A program made the translations under genes and the position numbers. From Scilla litardierei (Eukaryota; Streptophyta; Magnoliopsida; Asparagales; Asparagaceae), in contig CM061132.1 in the NCBI GenBank assembly GCA_030789695.1, forward strand, positions 30,528,418 to 30,592,417: a DNA stretch of 64,000 nt, read 5' to 3'. Each line of letters begins with the position of its first letter. The stretch's first letter is position 1. Below are positions 35,172 through 46,018 of this stretch, one piece after another. Below the pieces are notes generated by a model. That model was not told the DNA's origin. It saw only the letters and a list, made by a program, of their open reading frames with translations, and did not search any database.

Positions 35172-35216
35172 AAACCTGGATCTGAAACCAATTGTTGGGC
35201 TTTAATACCAGTTGTT

Positions 35217-35230
35217 GAGCTCTGATACCA
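35217..35230 (-). other. Primer binding site, initiator Met tRNA (second copia element)
   Basis: Minus strand TGGTATCAGAGCTC. Partial copies of the same string lie on both sides (35200 and 35245), suggesting a small local duplication. Confidence 0.85.
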
Positions 35231-35232
35231 CT

Positions 35233-35740
35233 TGTAGGGGGTGATACCAATTGCCTCGCAGAATTCCAAGATCGTTGTGACAATGATCAAGGTAAACGAA
35301 GTTCTCTACAAAACCCACAACACAAGAAATATTATGAAGGAAAACACAAAACAAAAGAATAATACACATATGTCACCAAATATTTATACAGGTTCCATCT
35401 AATTCTTGGTGTATATCCATTTAGAGAGATTGCTAATGCTGATCTTTGGATTACAAGTTATGTTGAGGGGAAACAACTAAACCCGTTAACAAACCAGAGA
35501 AGAAAACTATGGAGAAAAGTTCTCAAATAACCCATCCATGTCCCTCTGTTTTCCTGCTGTTTCTATACATGTAGCCGCAAACTTTACAGGAATTATCACA
35601 TCGAAATTTGCTCTAGAATCGCACCAAAACCCTAGCCGAAACACGTATTTATATACTAACGGGTTTGGTATTGTATTCCTGGTTGGATTCGAAATCCGAA
35701 ACCATGTCACCTCCACATCCGTGCGGCCCATGATCTCATT
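35233..35740 (-). repeat. Probable copia 5' LTR (~0.5 kb)
   Basis: Starts at TGTAGGGGG beside the primer site, as an LTR end should. The far boundary near 35740 is a guess because the second LTR is not in the window. Confidence 0.45.
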
Positions 35741-36305
35741 GTTGGGTTTATTAAAAGCATAATAAAACTAATACGCAGTAGAAAAATAGAAACCCACCAA
35801 AGATCTATGTGTTTCAATTGATTCGATTGTGATTACTGTTAGTTCTTGGGTTCTAGACTAATGCTGTTTTGATGATGATCAATACATTATGTTAGTGTGC
35901 TAATCAATCATATGTTTTGTCTCAGATTACCTTAATGATTATATGTTGATGAAACAAAGCATAATACTTGAAGTATGATGCATTGGTTATCTTAAAGACC
36001 TCCAAGAGTGTTGGATTGCTCAAGCTTGGATGAAGTCATCAAAACCATTTAATGAAGCCAAAGCTTGGAGCATGGGGATGGACATCTAGTGGAGCATTGC
36101 CAAAGCTTGGAGATTGATGAAGGGAAGCTCATCAAGAGGTGCCAAAGCTTGGAAGATGATAGAGAGCATCAAGGCATCTAGAGATTGAAGATTAGACTCT
36201 AAGAGAAGCAATTGTAATCCATGTAATTTCATTTAATTGCTTTTCTCTTTGTGGGTCATAGGATATTGTAATGCATTGATAGATAGTCATACTATTATGC
36301 ATATG
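35741..36305. other. Unassigned, LTR-like AT-rich sequence
   Basis: No ORF. TGTTAGTTCTTGGG at ~35838 and the overall layout (GAAGC/GGAGC-rich, then TGTAATTTC) resemble the start of Sirevirus LTRs, but no partner copy is seen. Confidence 0.35.
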
Positions 36306-37422
36306 TGTTACGGGTCAGATCCGCACACAATGAAATTTATTTGAAGTGGAAATCACGGGTACAATGATTTACAAGTTTTTGGGTGATGGTGAGGTTATTA
36401 CGACTCGAAACTCGCTTCAGAGGTGAAGGATCTGAGGTCACCTGAAGGTCCCCTGAAGGTCGCCATCTCCCGGTTGCTGAGGCGAGCTTCCTGCGAGAAT
36501 CAACAACTCGTAAGGAAGGCTGGGCGGGCTATCCGCCCATAGCCCCTTCGATGCTTAAGTCAGCTTGTGACTATTTGGAGAATGTCGGTAGAGCGATCAT
36601 ACAGGTAGATCGACGCTTGCGTGGCGAACTAGTATGGAAGGCACGGATATGTGGAGATTTCCGGCCTTGAGTATAAGTAGATATGTTAGAGGTTTCTTAC
36701 AGATTAGCCTGCCACTTCCTCGTTGGAGGAGATTGGGTATTTATAGGGCTGAGAGGTGGTTGTCTGCCATCCTGTCAGTTGTCGAATCCACCCAGCTGGC
36801 ACTCGAGTGGTGAAGGGATAAGGTGGCAATCGGTGTCAGATATATTTTCCGCATTGATGGTGTCAGGTGGTGTCAGATGTATCAGGCTTTTAGAGCCGTA
36901 AATGTCAGGTGCACTTTCGGCAGGTTGTCAGGCAGTGAAGCGGCCATGTGCGCTTTATTCAGACTTTGTCTGCAGTGAGATTGGTAGTGATACTAGTAGC
37001 ATGTCGTCTTCCTCCTTGGGTAGACTTCTTCGTGGCGGAGAGGTAGGCGAGCTGCCTCCGGGGCGAGCTATTCTGGGGCGAGCTAGCATAGAACGTGTAC
37101 GGTCAGCTGGAGGGCTCTTCTCTTTGATTTGGACGGTGAGCTAGTCGCTCTGCTTGGGCGATCTTCTCTAAGACTCGGTGAGCTAGGTCTCCTTATGGAG
37201 ATTTGGCAGGCCATGACTTGGGCTTGGTTGACAAGCTTGGCGGTCCACAAGGGAGCTCTGCTCTGAGCCTCGGTGAGCTCTTCTTAATCTTGGCAAACAT
37301 GTCCTTATTGATGAGGATTGTTGACGGGTTATTTGAGTGAGCCTTTATCAACTAGGTTGGCTTTTAGGACGTAACAATTTGAGTGGGCCTTTATCAACTA
37401 GGCTGGCTTTTAGGACGTAACA
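36306..37422 (-). repeat. Tat-type LTR
   Basis: Plus strand TGTTACGGGTCAGATCC ... TTTTAGGACGTAACA, 1117 bp, perfect 6-bp inverted ends (TGTTAC/GTAACA). On the minus strand GTTGGAGGCAAT precedes it, a purine-rich tract, so this is a 3' LTR. It has a 46-bp tandem duplication at its start (37332-37377 and 37378-37423, plus-strand coordinates). 'Tat-type' rests on the layout of LTR, purine tract and repeat-rich 3' UTR; no coding domain is present to confirm it. Confidence 0.65.
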
Positions 37423-38516
37423 ATTGCCTCCAACATTTGGTGTGGATGATCTTCGGCCAGAGGAGATACTGAATGTTGAGCAGACATGTTAGCAAATTTT
37501 TAGAGAATCTCTTCGTACCTTTTGTTTGGTAGCGAGTTTTGTAAACCTGGGCGACCTATCGGGGGCGCAGCTTGTACGCCTGACCCGGATCTTTGCTGCG
37601 AGGTAGCTCGCTCTCTTCTCTGGTTTGGGTAGCGAGGCCCGACAAGCTACAGGTAGCCAGGCTGCGACCTGCCCCGGATGGCTTCAAGAGGGTGAGTCAG
37701 GGACGTGGCCCTTACAGCACCCCTGGAGGGTCTTATGCCCTTGGTACCTCTCGGGGGTGCAGCATGTGGCCTACCCTGGATCTTTGGTAGGGAAGGGTCG
37801 AGGCGCGTAGCATGTCTTCAGCCCTTGGAGACCCTTCGGGCGTGCAGCTCGGAAACCTACCCCGGAGGTGTGGTTTGTGGCGAGTCAGCTCGCCTCTAAA
37901 GATCGGGCTGATCTTGACCTGGGGCGCATAGTCGACCCGATCTCGACCTGTGATTTCTCGCACACAAGAGAAAACTCGAAGAGTGTGTAAGTCGAAACAT
38001 ATCGACATAAGTCGGAGATATAATAAAACCTGGGGCACACTAGCGACCCGATCTCGACCTGTGATTTCTCGCACACAAGAGAAAACTCGAAGAGTGTGTA
38101 AGTCAAAACATATTGACAAAGGTCAGAGATAGAATAAAACATGTTTGGGTGGGGGCGCAGTCCGAAAACCTGCCCGGACCCATATGTGAGCAGCCGGGGG
38201 AGGATGACCATCACCGAGGACAGCCTTAACCTGAGGATGCCCTTTCGAGGGTGCAGTTCCGAAGCCCGCCCTGGGTCTCTGACATGAAAGGGTCGAGTTA
38301 CGCAGCCTGCCCCAAGCCCTTGGCGGCCTTTCAGGGGCACAGCTCGGAAGCCTGCCTCGGATCTTTGCTACGAGGTAGCTCGCTCTCTTCTCCGGTTTTG
38401 GTAGCGAGACCCGACCTGCTACGGGTAGTAAGGTCGCGACATACCCTGGAGGGCTTCGAGAGGGTGAGTGAGGGACGTGGCCCTTACAGCACCCCTGGGG
38501 GGTCCCATGCCCCTGC
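37423..38516 (-). other. Repeat-rich 3' UTR of Tat-type element
   Basis: GC-rich, no credible ORF. Contains a ~156-bp direct repeat 772 bp apart (37586-37741 and 38358-38513) and a tandem pair of 111-bp units (37920-38030 and 38031-38141). Cut by the copia LTR at 38517. Confidence 0.65.
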
Positions 38517-39161
38517 TGTTGGATCTGGATCATAGCCTAGAGGGGGGTGAATAGGCTAATAAAAATTCTCGTGCAACCCACGAGAAATCACACGTAGTTA
38601 TAAGCACTTGCAGGGTAATAAAATAGCAATCACAGTGTACGCACAGATATACCCTGGTTCGGTCGTCCCCACGACCTACTCCAGCCCCCGAAAGCAAATA
38701 CTAGATAGATGTGTAATCCTGTACAGCTACAATGAGTCAAGATCCCAAATCTACTCTCACCTAGCTCATACGCACACCACATGCACTATACTCTCAATCT
38801 AGTCAGATGCTCTCCCTCCGTGACGACCCCCAAAGCTGTCAGGTCCCCAAAAAGTAACACAGAAGGTAATGTTTCCCCTACAGAGATCGCTACACCAATA
38901 CAAAGATAAATAAATAGAGTTTTAGGAATGCTCAGTAATGGTGTGTCGTCTCTGTCGTTAAGCACGTGGTCAGGTCTCGTCTGACGTAGATGTAGATGTC
39001 ATGTATCTCGTCTCCTCAGCAACTCAGGTTACGGCAATCTCTGATGTTGCACCTTCCCTCCTCCTCTCAAAATCTAGTGTTTGCATTAACTTCAATCTCC
39101 ATGAATTCCCTAGCTTCAGAAATTTTGGCCTGCAAGCAAAAAGGTCCCAAAAAGAATTTCG

Positions 39162-39225
<64 letters not shown>

Positions 39226-39585
39226 TTCGGCTCCTCTCTCTTCTTCTTTGCCCACGTCCTGCAAAAGAAAAACAATCAAAGGTTAGACTTTAATTATTCA
39301 AACATCACTTGAATATTCTCGTTGATGAAAATAAAATGAAGAGCTTCAAGATTTTTCAAGTGGAGTGCTAATCATTTTTTTTTCGGCTGTGCCTATTGAA
39401 TTCCAAAAGAAAAAAAATGAGGCCTGTGAGATTTTGCTAATGTGCAGAGGGATCTGTGCTCTTTTCAATCCAAGCATGTGGGATTGTGATTTTCGGCTGC
39501 CCCTGCAAAAAAAACAACACAACCTTGATTGGATCTCCACTCACGGCTCTGTTAAAAAAAACAAAACAAAGTTAGATTTTGAATG
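38517..39585 (-). repeat. Copia (Sirevirus-like) LTR, runs into gap
   Basis: Starts TGTTGGATCTGGATC at 38517 and follows the end of the LTRs at 25502 and 52495 (AATAGGCTAATAAAAATTCTCGTGCAACCC, cited in parts) for several hundred bp. The outer flank is Tat 3' UTR. Contains the (CT)n tract. The rest is in the N run. Confidence 0.8.
39166..39222. repeat. (CT)n microsatellite
   Basis: About 28 CT dinucleotides in the copia LTR. Confidence 0.95.
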
Positions 39586-40085
39586 NNNNNNNNNNNNNNN
39601 NNNNNNNNNNNNNNNNNNNNNNNNNNNNNNNNNNNNNNNNNNNNNNNNNNNNNNNNNNNNNNNNNNNNNNNNNNNNNNNNNNNNNNNNNNNNNNNNNNNN
39701 NNNNNNNNNNNNNNNNNNNNNNNNNNNNNNNNNNNNNNNNNNNNNNNNNNNNNNNNNNNNNNNNNNNNNNNNNNNNNNNNNNNNNNNNNNNNNNNNNNNN
39801 NNNNNNNNNNNNNNNNNNNNNNNNNNNNNNNNNNNNNNNNNNNNNNNNNNNNNNNNNNNNNNNNNNNNNNNNNNNNNNNNNNNNNNNNNNNNNNNNNNNN
39901 NNNNNNNNNNNNNNNNNNNNNNNNNNNNNNNNNNNNNNNNNNNNNNNNNNNNNNNNNNNNNNNNNNNNNNNNNNNNNNNNNNNNNNNNNNNNNNNNNNNN
40001 NNNNNNNNNNNNNNNNNNNNNNNNNNNNNNNNNNNNNNNNNNNNNNNNNNNNNNNNNNNNNNNNNNNNNNNNNNNNNNNNNNNNN
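39586..40085. other. Assembly gap (500 N)
   Basis: Exactly 500 N. It separates a copia LTR from Athila-B internal sequence, so at least the interior of the copia element and the 5' part of Athila-B are missing. Confidence 0.95.
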
Positions 40086-40800
40086 AGAGCTTGTCACCGA
40101 GGAGGCCGTGCATTGGGACGAGGACACAGCCATTCATGAGGATCCCAAGCATTGCCCTCCTCCTTTCGAGCTACCGCAGCCACCTCTACTTTCTACAGAG
40201 GCTGAGCATCCCTCAGAGGCCCACCCTTCCACTGACGCCGAGGACAATCCCTTAGAGCTTATAGCTCCCCTTCAGGATTCATGTACATATGATCAAGAGG
40301 TACGATGGGACGTATACGAGGAGGAGAGCGAGGAATTAGCACCCATGGATGCTATTGATTATGATCAGGAGGTGCGATGGGATAAGTCTGACGATGATGA
40401 GGAGTTGCTTGATGAAACCCACGCTTATATGCCGAAGCTACCTGAACAACCTGAGGCAAACAACGAGGGGTCGATCGACGTGGTATACGAGAGTAGAGAT
40501 TTATTTCCAGAGAAGTGTTGTCAACCGTTTTTAATTTTAAATACTTATGTTGATGACCCTCTTTGGAATACATTTATTTTGGGGAAAAATTATCCACATC
40601 AGATTGATGCGGCTTATCTCTTGCAGGGTACAGGTGGAGTCCTTGGAGAGGTGCTGGGAGCCGCATTGCTGGAATCTGATGGAGTCCGTGGACACACGTG
40701 CCTGGTAGAGCCACGGAAGGAGCAGTTGGAGCAGTTGCCTGCACCGGCAAAGATACTGGATCCACCTTTTGCTCTAGGTGATATCAATCCAGTAGTGTAG
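40086..40800 (+). CDS. Unrecognised acidic ORF, 5' end in gap
   Basis: Open for 237 codons from the gap edge to TAG 40798-40800 with no stop. Rich in Asp, Glu and Pro. An eight-residue motif, YDQEVRWD, occurs twice ~30 residues apart, each copy followed by an acidic run. The C-terminal third is less biased (FLILNTYVDDPLWNTFILG, then Gly/Leu-rich). I recognise no family. Its place upstream of the Athila-B 3' untranslated region means it is most likely the end of an Athila-B protein (a variable part of Gag-Pol or an env-position ORF), but a captured host fragment is not excluded. Its openness contrasts with the decayed neighbours. Confidence 0.5.
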
Positions 40801-42778
40801 AAATTTTATGCTTTAAATAAACTCGAATCCTCTCGACAGCGAGAGGACCGTATAGATTTGATTGAATAAATATCACCTCTTATGTCGGCAACAAAAATTT
40901 TTACACCCCAAACCCATTATATACATTAATTGCCCTCTCCATATTTTGATGTGTCACATCCTTTTGCTCACCACATTCGAGCATTTCTTTCAAGTGAAAC
41001 CTTGCTTTCTTATTCGTTTGACTTGATCACGCTTTGCAAAGCCATGACATTTTTGGTCAAGTCATTTGAATAGGATTGTTTGGTATAAGCTTGGGGGAAT
41101 GCGCTCTCATGCATCATTGTATGTGCATGTAGTTGCATTAGGATTTCATGTCATTCATTTCATCATTTTTTCATTCACCCCCTTATTATTATCGTTGTTC
41201 CTCATATTCTTTCATTATGATCATATTGAGGACAATGTGAAGTTTAAGCTTGGGGGAGTGCATTTTCATGCCATTTAGATGCATCAATTGCATTTTTACT
41301 TCATTTTAGGGTTTTTAAAATTTTTTCAAAATTTTTGCATCATCTTTTTGATTTTTCCATCTTATTTTCCTTTTATGTGTGGTCATGCATCATGTTGTGT
41401 GCTTGTTTTTCTTTTCTTTCCTCTCTTTTATTTTATATCTTTATTTTCTTTTCCTCCTTTCGCTAGATTTGTTCCTTATGATGATGTCTCTTATTGCTTT
41501 AGCAACCATCACGATGCTTATTATTCCTTGCCATGCTACTTAGAGTATTTCATAGTCCTACTATCCATGTGCTTGCTTATATATTCTTTTGATGATTCCT
41601 CTATATGAATGCATGATATTAATTGAAGCTGAATGTATTGATTAGTGTTTGGTATGCTTTTGTTGGAAATGCACCAAGATTCACGCATCATTAGTATATC
41701 TGAAGCATCAGTTTTATTGTCTTATTCACCTCCTGTGCATGCTTGATATGATTGTGCGATTTACCGCTTGACTTCACTATTTATTGAGATGATTGAGAAT
41801 ATCCATGCTTACATATGAGTTTTAGTTGAAGTATTATTTTATTGAACCGTTCGTGCACATCTTATAGTGAACCGAGTGTTACATTATTTCTTTCTCCACA
41901 TATATCTTTTTATTCTCTACATGTCACTTGAGTTCACCTCCTAAAGCTACTTATATCGCATCTATTTCCTAAAAATCCCCACAAAAGAAAAAGTTAGCTC
42001 CAAAAAGTCCAAAAAGCCAAAAAGGAGCCAAAATCCAAAAATACAAATCATATAGCTCCTACAAAAATCCAAAAAGAAAAAATGAGAAACAAATAGTTCA
42101 AAAAGAAACGAGAAAGAAAAAAATTTCTCTATCTCATTATTGGAGCCACAAAAATACTTGGGAAAACCAAGGCAAAAATCCCATTTTCCACTATCATAGT
42201 CCTTTAGATGCGATGCCTCAAGCTAAGCTTGGGGGGTGAACTCATTTGACCATATGAGTGAGTACGACATTAGAGTGGAGAGTTGCACGAATGGGAAAGT
42301 TTGATAATGCTGAAACTTAGCAAATTACTTTAGCTATGGAGTCTTCTTATGAATCGATGTAAATATGTGAATGCCATGATTTATTCCATTCTCTAATGCA
42401 TGCGTGGTGTGATTCTTATATGCTTCTTGTATAACTCTTGATTGAAAAGTGCATCACCAACATTTGTATATTAAATCCTATGAAATGCGTGACGTGGATA
42501 TGAATTGATTGTATGAATTTAGAGAATCCCTTTTGTTGTTCTTAAAAGCTTGCAAGTACCATGTTTATGTAAGATATGAAATCCTTATAGCATGCGATTC
42601 GTATTTTTCAAGTTATCGTGATGTGTAGCTTATGGCTTGAGATCTGAGAGAATAATCTAGCGACCCCTTCCACCTCGTATTCTTTCTTTTCCATTTCATT
42701 TTCTTTGTTTTCATCTCCCGAGTTCGTCTCTCTACTTTTCTTCCTCGAGGACGAGTAAGAGGCAAGCTTGGGGGATTT
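40801..42778 (+). other. Athila-B 3' untranslated region with repeated PPT-like motifs
   Basis: AAGCTTGGGGG motifs at ~41087, 41247, 42225 and 42765, the last adjoining the LTR. An ACCAAGATTCACGCAT block (~41672) and a run of AAAAAG-rich words (41980-42130) match the Athila-A layout. ATTGAGGACAATGTGAAG (~41224) also has a counterpart in Athila-1 (~11727). No ORF. Confidence 0.75.
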
Positions 42779-43081
42779 TGATCGGTCCATATTTTACACC
42801 TTTTTTCTACATATTTGCATGTCATTTCGGTTGCTCATATTGCGATTTTCACGATTATTCGATGATATTGTGTTACTTTTCACTATTTCTTGTTTTTGTC
42901 GGATTTCAGGAAATATGGAGCGATCGGGAGCAAAAATGAGCTTAAGGGACTTGCACCCACTCCGGAGCGTCACCCAAGGCTCTTTTGAGGGCTATTCGGC
43001 GATGTGAGACAGGTGGAAGAAGAATGAACTCCGTAGGAGTGACGAGGAGGAGAAACGGAGAAGATTGGGTGTTTTAGCATG

Positions 43082-43815
43082 CCACTCGGCCGAGTGCAGG
43101 AGTCACTCGGCCGAGCAAAGAAGCCCGCTCGGTCGGCCAGATCGGACACGCAGCAGATTGAGTATCAGCGTGCACTCGGCCGAGCATCGCCAGACCACTC
43201 GGCCGAGCACAGAGACACAACCCGCCTGAGTGGCATCACGACGACAGCAAGCAAAAATCTCAGACTTACTGGAATCCGTCAGACGATTGAGGGTTCCGAC
43301 TCGGCCGAGTACCGAATGCCCCGCGGCCGAGTGAGTAAAGCCACTCGGTCGAGTCAACTCCGAAGACAGACCCCCCAGGACCCCTGACTTACTGGAATTT
43401 TACAGGGTCTATCACTCGGCCGAGTAGAGAAGCACACTCGACCGAGTAGAGAAGTCAACTCGGCCGAGTGATGCCGAGGACACGCAATGCCCAGATTTTC
43501 AGATAGCCTTCCACTCTTTTAAAATCTTCTTTCATTCCAGCAATCAAATTATTTTTCTCATATTTTTTATGGATAGTAGACTTCATGAAGGTTCCAACGC
43601 CGCCAAGAACACGCAAATCGGAGGTCGGATGAAATCTGGAGAATTTCTGCAAGTTGATGCTGCTGTGCTGGAATTCCCACTCGGCCGGGTCACATATTCC
43701 ACTCGGCCGAGTGCGGCCTGGGCCCAGATTTTAAGTTGCGGTTTGGGCTATTTTTGGGCACGAATTTGAGGGGTTTTCTAGGGTTATTTGCTAGGGTTTT
43801 GGGAGGGTATATAAG
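43082..43815 (+). promoter_or_regulatory. Palindrome array III and TATA box of Athila-B LTR
   Basis: About twelve CACTCGGCCGAGTG-like palindromes from 43082 to 43713 (first and last perfect). TATATAAG follows at 43808, 95 bp after the last. Confidence 0.7.
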
Positions 43816-44211
43816 GGTTTTGTAGCCACCATTAGAGGGAGATCCCCATTATGTTTTCTTAGCCCCCATATGTTTTTCTTAGGATTAATTTAGAGGTTAG
43901 GCCATGCCCTAGGCCCCCTCTTGGATCTAAAAGCTTGTATTTTGGATTGAAGATCTTCATCAAGCTAAGTATTTTCTTCTTTTTATTTGAATCTTTGTTT
44001 TTCTATCTTTTTGTATGCAAGCAATGATTTCTATTGATTCTTATATCCTTATTGCTATGCTAGAGTAGATTTGTTGTTCTAGGGTTTGGGGATGAATCCT
44101 ATGGATCTAATTTCATATTTGTGATGAATGAATCTCTAAATTGCTAGAATTGCTAGGAGGTTAGGTTGTGATTGATTTATTACGGATAGCTAGGGATTTC
44201 CATCAATTGGG

Positions 44212-44490
44212 GTTTGCAAGAGATTGGATTCTAATCGATGGGAAGGCCTAGATATTCGATTTAGATTTACAATTGGATTTCTCTAGACTTGGTTTGCAAG
44301 AGATTGGACCAAAGCTAGGATTTTTAATTGTAAACCTATACCAATATTCGTTTGCAAGAGATTGGACGAATACGAACTATCACAACCTAGATCGTGACTC
44401 GAGTTTGCACGAGATTGGGCTCGAGGAGCGATTGGACGATGATGTCGATCCTAATGCTAACGGCTTAGGCTAGGGTTTGCAAGAGATTGG
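44212..44490 (+). repeat. Interspersed TTGCAAGAGATTGG repeats
   Basis: The words TTTGCAAGAGATTGG or close variants (TTTGCACGAGATTGG) occur about five times in the R/U5 part of the Athila-B LTR, each followed by different sequence. Confidence 0.75.
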
Positions 44491-44975
44491 GCCCTAATCT
44501 AGGTTTGCTATAGACCGGCAATAGCGCGAGAGCGTGAGCTTGGTTCTCTATTCAGTTACGACTAGTTCACCTCAACACAAGTCTAGTAATATTGAGATTC
44601 ACTATTTACGATGATGTATGACGATCCGTAGTGGGAATTCCCTAGCCCTAGACACTTTTATTATCTTAAAATCCACGTACTTTGCCCGACGATTGTGACA
44701 GGATCGCCGCAAGGCAAATTCCTTCTTTTATTATATTGTATTTGAATCGATATTTTGACCGATTTCTTTATCACCGACACCGACATCCACCACCATTTCC
44801 ATCATATCATACCATAGCCATCTCCACCAATAAAACGTTCGTAGTCAAACCAACCTAGGATAGATTGGAGCTCAACACCACCTCCTCGTGTTCGATACCC
44901 GCTCGCCACTTTGTCGTGCGCTTGCGGTAAAACTACAATCGTTCGCTCTTTAGGGTGTACGCCCGGGCGCGATCA

Positions 44976-45937
44976 GCAACAGGGCACTCACCGAGTGATC
45001 CCTTGTACAGATACACAGCCTGCGGGCAACATGACACTTACCGAGTGATCCCTTGTATGGATACGCAGCATGCGGGCAATATGGCACTCACCGAGTGATC
45101 CTTTGTACGGACTTGTCGTGTGCACTTGGGTTGGAGTAGGGTTGAGCGTGCGCATGGGGAGAGGGTCTGATCCCCATCGAACCGTAAGGTGTGAATTCTT
45201 CGAGTCACACGTGTCTTCTCGTGTCTTGTCTTATCTTGTCACATCTTGTCTCGTCTTGTCTTGACCCGTTTACGTTAGTCCCGTAGTTGGTAGCACACGC
45301 TACAACTACAGTGTGTCGTGTTTACTTTTCCTGCTCCGTTTACTTTCTTTAAATGCCATGTTATAACCCCAGTATGTTAATCATCCAGTAAATCATTGCT
45401 TTAAATTAAAATACACTTGCAGTAGAGTCTAACATTTCTGTGTAGACTTTACTTGACGTACAGTTCCTTTTCTCTTGGGTGTTGTACGTCAGGTGTTGAG
45501 ATAGAGTACGTTGATGAGGCGGACATGCCAGAGTACGTGGAGCCCGAGGACGTCGACCCAAAGTACGTGCCTGAGGAGGACCAGAGCTAGAGGTTACTCA
45601 CTGTTGTTGATCCAGAGTTCTCCTGCCTACTCGGTCGGGTGTGTAGCACCGTTTACTTTTTCTGTCTAGGTTGGGTGCTTGTACCAGTAGTTGTCTTTCA
45701 GTTGTTGTAGCCGTGTCAGGCTTTTGTATGGACTCTAAGTACTTTTTGGATGGTGGTTTGCATAAAATGAATGTTTCCTTTTCAGTACTTTTTGTTGTTC
45801 CGTACTTTTCTGCAGGGACCTGTGACTTCGTCTTGGAGTACCACACAGACGCTTATTGGGTCCGAGCTTCACATCTCTGGCCTAAGCGGGCCTTAGTCAC
45901 GCTTCGCCTCCGTAGTTTTGGGAAGCGGGGCGTGACA
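44976..45937 (+). repeat. LARD-C LTR, 3' portion
   Basis: Starts in the minisatellite (three ~50-bp copies, 44981-45115) and ends GGGAAGCGGGGCGTGACA. It is the inverse of 22332-23070 and supplies the LTR end missing there. The left edge is the Athila-B LTR, so Athila-B was inserted in the minisatellite, or the join is secondary. Confidence 0.8.
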
Positions 45938-46018
45938 GTTTAACTGCGCAGGAAATATAGCATACGCTGGCGGTGACGCGTGAGAGAACTGTTGAGTATT
46001 GGACTTCTCCCTACTTGG
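45938..46018. other. Short unassigned stretch
   Basis: Possible remnant of the LARD-C interior (GTTTAACTGCGCAGGAAATAT has a weak match to the LARD-B post-LTR block). Nothing else seen. Confidence 0.3.

Larger units (their letters stand above)
42779..44975 (+). repeat. Athila-B 3' LTR
   Basis: Begins TGATCGGTCCATATTTTACACC after AAGCTTGGGGGATTT and ends near ...GGGCGCGATCA; 2197 bp. Start and end-proximal GCTTGCGGTAAAACTACA match the Athila-A and Athila-C LTRs. The end is placed where LARD-C sequence begins. Contains palindrome array III, a TATA box, and a series of TTGCAAGAGATTGG repeats (44212-44490). Confidence 0.8.

Noticed and set aside
37593..38535. Several 60-150 codon ORFs in the Tat-type 3' UTR
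   Set aside because: GC-rich direct repeats produce similar frames on both strands; no domain, and the repeats explain the pattern.
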